Source of the DNA: Thermoflexia bacterium
Lineage (GTDB): Bacteria > Chloroflexota > Anaerolineae > B4-G1
Length of the DNA: 45,160 bases
Assembly (NCBI GenBank): GCA_011192155.1
Contig: DUEK01000019.1
Span: forward strand, 1-45,160
Direction of reading: 5' to 3'
Shown: positions 40,310 to 45,160 of the stretch, piece by piece
Layout: every line of letters starts with the position of its first letter
Position numbering within the stretch: the first letter of the stretch is position 1
Translations under genes and position numbers: made by a program
Notes under the pieces: model-generated
What the model was told of the DNA's origin: nothing
Databases searched by the model: none
What the model saw: the letters and a program-made list of their open reading frames with translations, nothing else

Positions 40310-40338
40310 TTGCATCCTGCTTGTGAACGTGATACAAT
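40310..40338 (+). promoter_or_regulatory. Promoter of the histidine phosphatase gene
   Basis: TTGCAT (40310-40315), 17-bp spacer, TACAAT (40333-40338), about 80 bases before the coding start. Confidence 0.55.
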
Positions 40339-40427
40339 GCCTGCGCCTCGGTAGATAAGCGGGAGATTTTATAGCCCACGATCTCTGGTTCTGAATAGCA
40401 AAGCCATCCCGAGAGGAGAAAAAGCAA

Positions 40428-41066
40428 ATGACGCGCATTGTACTCGTCCGTCACGGTCAGACAGCATGGAACAAAGAAATCCGCTTCCGAGGCCAGGTTG
40501 ACGTACCCTTGAACAAGTTTGGGCTTGAGCAGGCTGAGGCGACCGGGCGCTACGTGGCTGTCCGCTGGCCTGTCGCCGCCGTCTATGCCAGCCGCATGAG
40601 CCGCGCTATGCAGACCGCAGAACCCATCGCCCGCGCCCACGGGTTGACCGTCCAACCACTGGCGGGCTTGCTGGACGTCAACTGCGGCGAGTGGGGAGGG
40701 CTTTCACCCGGCGAGGCCGCAGAACGAGACCCTGACCTCCTCCGGGCCTGGTACGATGCACCCCACACCGTACAGTTTCCCGGCGGGGAGAACCTGATTA
40801 TCGTGCGCGAGCGGGTGCTGACCGGTTTGGAGGAAGTGGTCGTCCACCACCCAGGGCAAACAGTTGCGTTGGTCTCTCACTCCGTCGTCAATCGCGTGCT
40901 GCTCTGCGCCGTGCTGGGCCTGGGCAACGATCACTTTTGGCGGCTGCAACAGGATACCTGCGCCGTGAACGTCTTTGACGTAAAAGACGGCATCAGTTAC
41001 GACGATTGGCGCGCCTTCACCCTCGTCCTGATGAACGATACCTGCCATTTACACCGAGACCTTTAG
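40428..41066 (+). CDS. Histidine phosphatase family protein (phosphoglycerate mutase-like)
   Basis: A 212-residue phosphatase. The catalytic His is in VLVRHGQTAWN, with the second His in VSHSVVNRV and Glu in GEWGG. This branch includes cofactor-dependent phosphoglycerate mutases, GpmB and alpha-ribazole phosphatases (CobC), so the substrate is uncertain. The TAG stop and the last Leu lie within the 34-bp hairpin at 41057-41090. GAGAGGAG precedes the ATG. Confidence 0.9.
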   Translation: MTRIVLVRHGQTAWNKEIRFRGQVDVPLNKFGLEQAEATGRYVAVRWPVAAVYASRMSRAMQTAEPIARAHGLTVQPLAGLLDVNCGEWGGLSPGEAAERDPDLLRAWYDAPHTVQFPGGENLIIVRERVLTGLEEVVVHHPGQTVALVSHSVVNRVLLCAVLGLGNDHFWRLQQDTCAVNVFDVKDGISYDDWRAFTLVLMNDTCHLHRDL

Positions 41067-41090
41067 GGTTTTCTGAAACCCTAAAGGTCT
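41057..41090. repeat. 34-bp perfect hairpin, 15-TCTG-15 type, second stem sequence
   Basis: Left arm AGACCTTTAGGGTTT (41057-41071), loop TCTG, right arm its exact reverse complement (41076-41090). Same architecture and loop as 9701-9734 but a different stem. It contains the stop codon of the phosphatase gene. Confidence 0.9.
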
Positions 41091-41114
41091 TGCTCGCTTT
41101 GACGAACAGGGGTT

Positions 41115-42068
41115 ATGATGAGCAATCCAGACATCGCCGCCGCTTATGGCGGCAAGGGCTGGTCGCCGCGCACCGACACGATGCGCCAAGAGATGGGCGG
41201 TCTCTGGGGCGACTGGGGCGTGGCCGCCGAGTGGGCGCCTCTGCGGGCAGTGCTGCTGCACCGACCTGGGACAGAGATAAAAAGCGCCCCCGACGACCCC
41301 AACGCGGTGCAGATGCTGGCCGCAGTGGACTTTGAGCGTATGCGGCGCGAACACGACGCGCTGGCCGAGGCCTACCGCAGCGCGGGCGTTACCGTCCACT
41401 ACCTGGAACCGGTCACCGCCCCGCCCCCCAACACCATCTTTATGCGCGACCTGTTCTTCATGACGCCGGAGGGCGCCGTGCTGGCCCGGCCTGCCTCTAC
41501 CGTGCGCGCTGGCGAGGAGGTGCGCGTCGCCCGGCGGCTCGCCGACCTGGACATACCCATCCTGCGCAGCGTGCGCGGGGCCGGGACTTTTGAGGGCGCC
41601 GACGCGCTATGGATGGACGAGAACACAGTGCTGCTGACCACCGGGCTGCGCACCAACGACGAGGGCGCGACGCAGGTGCAAGCGTTGCTCGAGGAGATGG
41701 GCGTGGAAGTGGTGAGGGTAGACCTGCCCTACGGGACGATGCACCTGCTGGGCACGGTCAACTTTGCCGACCGTGACCTGGCGGTGGTCTGGCCGGGCCG
41801 GGTGCCCCACAAGGTGGTGAAACTGCTGCGCGCGCGGGGGCTGGAAGTGCTGTGGCTGCCCAATGACCAGGAGACCATACCGGGAATGGCGCTCAACTTT
41901 GTCGCGCTGGGGCCACGGCGGGTGCTGATGCCGGCCGGCTGCCCGCAGACCCGAGCCATGTACCAGGCGGCCGGGATCGAGTGCATCGAAGTAGAGATTG
42001 ACGAACTCCGCAAAGCCGCCGGGGGGATGGGCTGCCTGACGGGAATCCTGAGCCGGGAACCGGCGTAA
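41115..42068 (+). CDS. Arginine deiminase / amidinotransferase superfamily enzyme (DDAH-like)
   Basis: A 317-residue beta/alpha-propeller (guanidine-modifying) enzyme. The putative nucleophile Cys307 is in GGMGCLTG, the catalytic His210 in GTMHLLGTVNFAD, and acidic residues are in FMRDLFFM and EGADALWMDE. The family includes arginine deiminase, dimethylarginine dimethylaminohydrolase and amidinotransferases, all acting on guanidino compounds. Size favours the shorter DDAH-like group, but the substrate is not known. Two ATGs (41115, 41118) are in frame; the second is better spaced (5 bp) from AGGGG. No arginine-pathway genes are adjacent. Confidence 0.87.
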   Translation: MMSNPDIAAAYGGKGWSPRTDTMRQEMGGLWGDWGVAAEWAPLRAVLLHRPGTEIKSAPDDPNAVQMLAAVDFERMRREHDALAEAYRSAGVTVHYLEPVTAPPPNTIFMRDLFFMTPEGAVLARPASTVRAGEEVRVARRLADLDIPILRSVRGAGTFEGADALWMDENTVLLTTGLRTNDEGATQVQALLEEMGVEVVRVDLPYGTMHLLGTVNFADRDLAVVWPGRVPHKVVKLLRARGLEVLWLPNDQETIPGMALNFVALGPRRVLMPAGCPQTRAMYQAAGIECIEVEIDELRKAAGGMGCLTGILSREPA

Positions 42069-42095
42069 ACACTCGATCCAGCCTCCTCGTCAAAG

Positions 42096-42554
42096 TCAAT
42101 CGTCGTCCTCACGGACCAGGATGATCTTCCGATAGGCTTCGGCGTAGGGAACGCCGATCTTACTCCCGTTCTCAGAGGCCCACTCGCGCAGCCGCTCCTC
42201 GGGGTCCCAACCATCGGGGAATTGGCTGGCGTGCTGCCGCAGCGCCTTGATCTTGAGATCTATCGTAGCGCTGATGTCAATCCAGGTATCAGGTTCGAAG
42301 GTTGATGCGACGAGGACTTTTCTTACGCGGTGCGGCTCCAACCCCTCCTCGCGCAGTTCGCCAAAGACCAGTGGCATAGCGGCTGCCGGGGCAATGGCGT
42401 CGAGGGCGGCCTGGCCTACGGCACGATGGTCGGGGTGGTTGATGTGCCTGTCACCGACCAGGAGGCGGGTCGGATCGTAGCAGATGACTATATCCGGCCT
42501 AAAGCGGCGAATCTCGCGCACCAGATCGCGGCGCAGCGCCAGCGTCGGTTCCAC
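42096..42554 (-). pseudogene. PIG-L family deacetylase, N-terminus missing
   Basis: A 152-residue frame containing the C-terminal two-thirds of a PIG-L/LmbE zinc deacetylase: EPTLALRRDLVREIRRFRPD, then the zinc-binding HPDH of NHPDHRAVGQAALDA and the conserved end. The N-terminal ~90 residues, including the essential AHPDDxE motif, are not found upstream. The frame hits a TGA at 42596-42594 and the HOGA-like gene ends at 42608. Homology appears to begin around 42566. No ribosome site supports the GTG at 42554. It is probably the remains of a deleted gene and not a functional short enzyme. Confidence 0.75.
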
Positions 42555-42607
42555 CTCACTCGCTGAGGAGATGTGATTCTTCGTCTGTCCGTGTCATAGC
42601 TTGTGTT

Positions 42608-43507
42608 CTACAACAGCCCGCCCTCAGTCAGCACCTCCCACAGCGCGCGCTGCTCCTCACCGGTGAGGGCAAGCAGCGGCGAGCGCACCGGCCCGCCATA
42701 GTAGCCCAACATCTCCAGCGCCGCCTTTAGGCCCGCGATGCCAAAGCGGGCCGTGATCGCCGCGTTGACCGGAATCATCCAGCGTTGGAGCGCGGCCGCC
42801 TCCTCCATCTGGCCCGCTTTGAACAAGCGGTGCAGGTCCAGGCATTTTTGGGGCGCGACGTTGGCCAGCGCCAGGGTACCGCCCACCGCGCCCAGCGTCA
42901 GCCCGGCCAGGAAAAAGCCTGCCGACCCGGCCAGCACCTGAAAGTCAGGGCCGGTCAAGCGCACGGTGTCGGCCATTTTTGCCATGTTGCCGCCGGTATC
43001 CTTGATGCCAATAATGTTGGGATGGCGGGCCAGGCGAGCGACGGTGGCTGTGTCAATGTCCACGTGGGTGAACTTTGGCACAGTGTAGAGCAGCACCGGG
43101 ATGGGCGCACCGTCGGCCACCGCTTCATAGTGGTGGGCCAGAGCGCCGGGCGTCATCTTGGCGTCGTAATAGTGAGGCGTGACCAGGAGCGCGGCGTCGG
43201 CGCCGGCCTGGGCCGCCTGGCGGGTCAGGGCGATGGTCTGGCGCGTGGATTCGCACCCCGCCCCGGCGATCATCAGCTTGTCCGGCGGAATCGCCTGCCG
43301 GGCCGCCTCCAACACGCGCAGCTTTTCTTCCACGCTGAGAAAGCCCGCCTCGCCGTTGGAGCCCAAGACCACGTAGCCGGACAGGTCATACTGGTTCCAG
43401 CGTTCGAGATTCTCGATCAGTTTCCGGATCGCAACCTCGCCCTCCGCGTCAAAGGGGGTGGGAACAGGCGGAAACACTCCACTCAAAGAAATGACGGGTT
43501 TGTTCAT
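42608..43507 (-). CDS. DapA-superfamily aldolase, 4-hydroxy-2-oxoglutarate aldolase-like
   Basis: A 299-residue TIM-barrel class I lyase. The Schiff-base Lys169 is in IIGIKDTGG and the Tyr in VLLYTVP. Long stretches match mitochondrial HOGA1 as I recall it: VVLGSNGEAGFL, AGAGCEST, DFQVLAGSAGF, LGAVGGTLALANV, GYYGGPVRSPL. This fits HOGA, which splits 4-hydroxy-2-oxoglutarate to pyruvate and glyoxylate, better than DapA of lysine synthesis. The neighbouring GlcD-like oxidase (2-hydroxy/2-oxo acids) agrees with this. Other family members (KDG or sialic aldolases) remain possible. GGAGACGATG lies before the ATG. A hairpin repeat (43533) separates it from the upstream oxidase gene. Confidence 0.85.
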   Translation of the reverse strand: MNKPVISLSGVFPPVPTPFDAEGEVAIRKLIENLERWNQYDLSGYVVLGSNGEAGFLSVEEKLRVLEAARQAIPPDKLMIAGAGCESTRQTIALTRQAAQAGADAALLVTPHYYDAKMTPGALAHHYEAVADGAPIPVLLYTVPKFTHVDIDTATVARLARHPNIIGIKDTGGNMAKMADTVRLTGPDFQVLAGSAGFFLAGLTLGAVGGTLALANVAPQKCLDLHRLFKAGQMEEAAALQRWMIPVNAAITARFGIAGLKAALEMLGYYGGPVRSPLLALTGEEQRALWEVLTEGGLL

Positions 43508-43532
43508 AACATCATCGTCTCCTTAACAAAAG

Positions 43533-43566
43533 AAACCAGGTTTTTTCTGAAAAGCCTGGTTTCTGT
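43533..43566. repeat. 34-bp hairpin, 15-TCTG-15 type
   Basis: Identical to 9701-9734 except one base in the right arm (AAAAGCCTGGTTTCT). It begins two bases after the stop of the GlcD-like gene (minus strand) and lies before the HOGA-like gene of the same direction. Confidence 0.9.
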
Positions 43567-43567
43567 A

Positions 43568-44965
43568 CTATGGAAATATCTTGCCCGGATTCAGAATGTG
43601 ATGAGGATCAAAAACGGCCCTGATCCCCCGCATCAGCTCGATCTGGGTCTCGTCCAGCGCCAGGTGGAGATAGCGGCGGCGGGTAGCGCCGATGCCGTGC
43701 TCGCCCGTGATCGTCCCGCCCAGCGATAGGGCGAGCGTGTAAATCTCCTCGGTCACTTTGGGCATAAGCGTCTCCCACCGCTCGTCGGGAATCTCGTCCT
43801 TGAGGACGTTGACGTGTACGTTCCCGTCGCCAGAGTGACCAAAGCAGACGACGCGCACGTCGTGCCGCCGGCCGATCTCTTTGATTCCCTGCAGCAGAGG
43901 CGGAAGCTCGGCGCGGGGCACGACCACGTCCTCCATGTGGTTGACCGGGCTTGCGTGGTTGAGGGCGTCAATGATCAAGCGGCGCGCCTCCCACAGCCGG
44001 TCGCGGGTGCGGCTATCCCTGGCCACCAACACGTCCAGCGCGCCGTGCTTCAGGCATAGCTCGCCCACCACTTCATAGTCCGCGTCCACCGCCTCCTGAC
44101 TGTTGCCGTCCAGTTGGATCAGCAAGTGAGCTGCCGCATCGCGGTGGGGTAGTTCCCTCTCCAGCAGCCGCTCGACCGCCAGGACGCTATCGCGCTCCAT
44201 AAACTCGATGGTGGTGGGCAGGACGCGGTGGGCGATGATATCGGACACCGTGTCGGCCGCCGCCTGGAAATCGTCGAACGGAACCAGCAGGTCAACCTGT
44301 ACTTTGGGTAGAGGCAGCAACCGCAGGACGATCTTGGTCACCACGGCCAGCGTGCCCTCCGAGCCGATCAGTAGTTGGATCAGGTTGTAGCCGGTGACGT
44401 TCTTGACCAGCTTGCCGCCGCACGTGACGATCTCGCCGGAGGGGAGCACCGCCTCCAGGCCGCAGACGTAGTGGCGGGTCACTCCATATTTGACCGCCCG
44501 CGGGCCGCCCGCGTCCTCGGCAATGTTCCCTCCGATGGTGCAAGAATCGAGGCTGGCCGGGTCGGGAGGATAGAACAGCCCCTCGGCCTCCACCGCGCGG
44601 TGGATGTCGCCCGTGATCGCGCCCGGCTCGACCGTGACCATCAGGTTCTCTTGGTCAATCTCCAAGATGCGGTTCATCTTTTCCAGCGAGAGGACGATGC
44701 CCCCGCAGGTGGGCACGGCCCCGCCACTGAGGCCGTAGCCCGCGCCGCGCGGCGTCACCGGCACGCGCTCCCGCTGGGCCAGTCGGAAAATCTCCGCCGC
44801 CTGCCCCGCCGACCTGACGCGCGCGACCACTTCGGGGTCAGCCCGCAACCCCACCGTCTCGTCGTGGGTGTAAGGCTCCAGTGCTTCAGAATCAACCAGG
44901 ACATTGCTCTCGCCCACGATCCGGCGCAGCGCCTCGATGATGCCGGCGTCTACTTTTTCGTACAT
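43568..44965 (-). CDS. FAD-linked 2-hydroxy acid oxidase (GlcD / D-lactate dehydrogenase type)
   Basis: A 465-residue flavoprotein of the vanillyl-alcohol-oxidase group. The N-terminal FAD-binding domain has VTPRGAGYGLSGGAVP and PDPASLDSCTIGGNIAEDAGG. The C-terminal FAD-linked oxidase domain shows CFGHSGDGNVHVN, GEHGIGATRRRYL and NPGKIFP at the end. It would oxidise glycolate, D-lactate or a related D-2-hydroxy acid; the partners GlcE/GlcF are not seen in the window. ATG 44965 (MYEKVD) is preferred over TTG 44983, with AAAGGG as ribosome site. Upstream of the HOGA-like gene, probably in the same operon. Confidence 0.92.
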   Translation of the reverse strand: MYEKVDAGIIEALRRIVGESNVLVDSEALEPYTHDETVGLRADPEVVARVRSAGQAAEIFRLAQRERVPVTPRGAGYGLSGGAVPTCGGIVLSLEKMNRILEIDQENLMVTVEPGAITGDIHRAVEAEGLFYPPDPASLDSCTIGGNIAEDAGGPRAVKYGVTRHYVCGLEAVLPSGEIVTCGGKLVKNVTGYNLIQLLIGSEGTLAVVTKIVLRLLPLPKVQVDLLVPFDDFQAAADTVSDIIAHRVLPTTIEFMERDSVLAVERLLERELPHRDAAAHLLIQLDGNSQEAVDADYEVVGELCLKHGALDVLVARDSRTRDRLWEARRLIIDALNHASPVNHMEDVVVPRAELPPLLQGIKEIGRRHDVRVVCFGHSGDGNVHVNVLKDEIPDERWETLMPKVTEEIYTLALSLGGTITGEHGIGATRRRYLHLALDETQIELMRGIRAVFDPHHILNPGKIFP

Positions 44966-45072
44966 TCGCCACCCTTTTGCCAAGTTTCCGTTACACAGAG
45001 ATTCGCGGAGAATCTAAAGTTCTCATTTCGGTAGAGTCGAGGCTTCAGCCGGTGTGTTTTGGTTTATCGGAG

Positions 45073-45160
45073 TCAAGATTCTAGCTGCTCGAAATCATCG
45101 TCCTTTAAAAAATCAATCACTGGGTAGCGCGACCAGCAATCCATCAACCAATCCCGACCT
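45073..45160 (-). CDS. C-terminal end of an unidentified minus-strand gene
   Basis: An open frame from the window edge to a TGA (45075-45073) gives a 28-residue tail with plausible protein character (DWLMDCWSRYPVIDFL, then acidic KDDDFEQLES). It is too short to identify. It is the only one of the three minus-strand frames at this edge that looks coding. Confidence 0.4.
   Translation of the reverse strand, partial: GRDWLMDCWSRYPVIDFLKDDDFEQLES

Noticed and set aside
42785-43729. Plus-strand 314-codon frame crossing the HOGA-like gene and part of the oxidase gene
   Set aside because: Spans two minus-strand genes and a hairpin repeat; no recognisable protein.

Overview
The window is a GC-rich (roughly 58-60% by eye), gene-dense chromosomal segment of a bacterium. 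The best guess is an anaerobic or facultative member of the Chloroflexota (Anaerolineae-like). The guess rests on protein style (LCP protein, PP2C-like/propeller membrane protein, GAF/PAS multi-sensor proteins with a class III cyclase, membrane-anchored baseplate-J-like protein, RACo-type ferredoxin/ASKHA protein) and on many small palindromic repeats between genes. It is an inference from gene content, not a proof. No rRNA, CRISPR array, prophage or intact insertion sequence is visible. One tRNA (Asn, GUU) is present.

Layout. 1-3490: tail of an acyl-CoA ligase, a 7TM-PAS histidine kinase and an adenosine deaminase overlapping it by ATGA. 3491-7820: a PP2C-like/beta-propeller membrane protein and an LCP envelope protein, bordered by two copies of a 108-bp repeat and a nested inverted repeat. 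7821-13339: the metabolic highlight, a tungsten-type aldehyde:ferredoxin oxidoreductase (AOR) divergent from a glycyl-radical activase and a glycyl-radical enzyme whose key residues match trans-4-hydroxy-L-proline dehydratase (HypD). 13340-18960: a zinc-ribbon membrane protein and an opposing operon (response regulator, hybrid kinase, GAF-PAS-cyclase). 19149-28820: a long rightward run (alaS, baseplate-J-like protein, yqgF, mltG, a substrate-binding lipoprotein, DUF2061, mtaB, HIT, CBS-ACT). 29262-30209: a tyrosine-recombinase-like protein that has lost most catalytic residues but sits behind a near-consensus promoter. 30459-31963: a lipid kinase and a PlsY-like protein. 32018-35865: RACo-type protein, DegV, SppA. 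36027-38101: a decayed DUF333 lipoprotein gene, then moeA and mogA on the minus strand. 38239-42068: FSA-type aldolase, tRNA-Asn with terminator, a clan-A glycoside-hydrolase-like protein, a histidine phosphatase and an arginine-deiminase-superfamily enzyme. 42096-45160: a 5'-truncated PIG-L deacetylase, a DapA-superfamily aldolase closely resembling 4-hydroxy-2-oxoglutarate aldolase, a GlcD-type FAD oxidase and the tail of one more minus-strand gene.

How genes may work together. HypD plus its activase would dehydrate hydroxyproline to pyrroline-5-carboxylate, which is in equilibrium with glutamate semialdehyde; the divergent AOR could oxidise an aldehyde with ferredoxin. MoeA and MogA serve the pterin cofactor that such an AOR needs. 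The HOGA-like aldolase (pyruvate + glyoxylate) and GlcD-like oxidase (2-hydroxy acids) at the right end would fit a second route of hydroxyproline or 2-oxo acid catabolism. These links are inferred from context.

The most unusual non-coding feature is a family of 34-bp hairpins built as a 15-bp arm, a TCTG loop and a 15-bp arm. The architecture is constant although the stem sequence differs. Several lie exactly at gene ends, and in two genes the hairpin supplies the stop codon. Other small repeats have entered coding sequences (moeA, mtaB).
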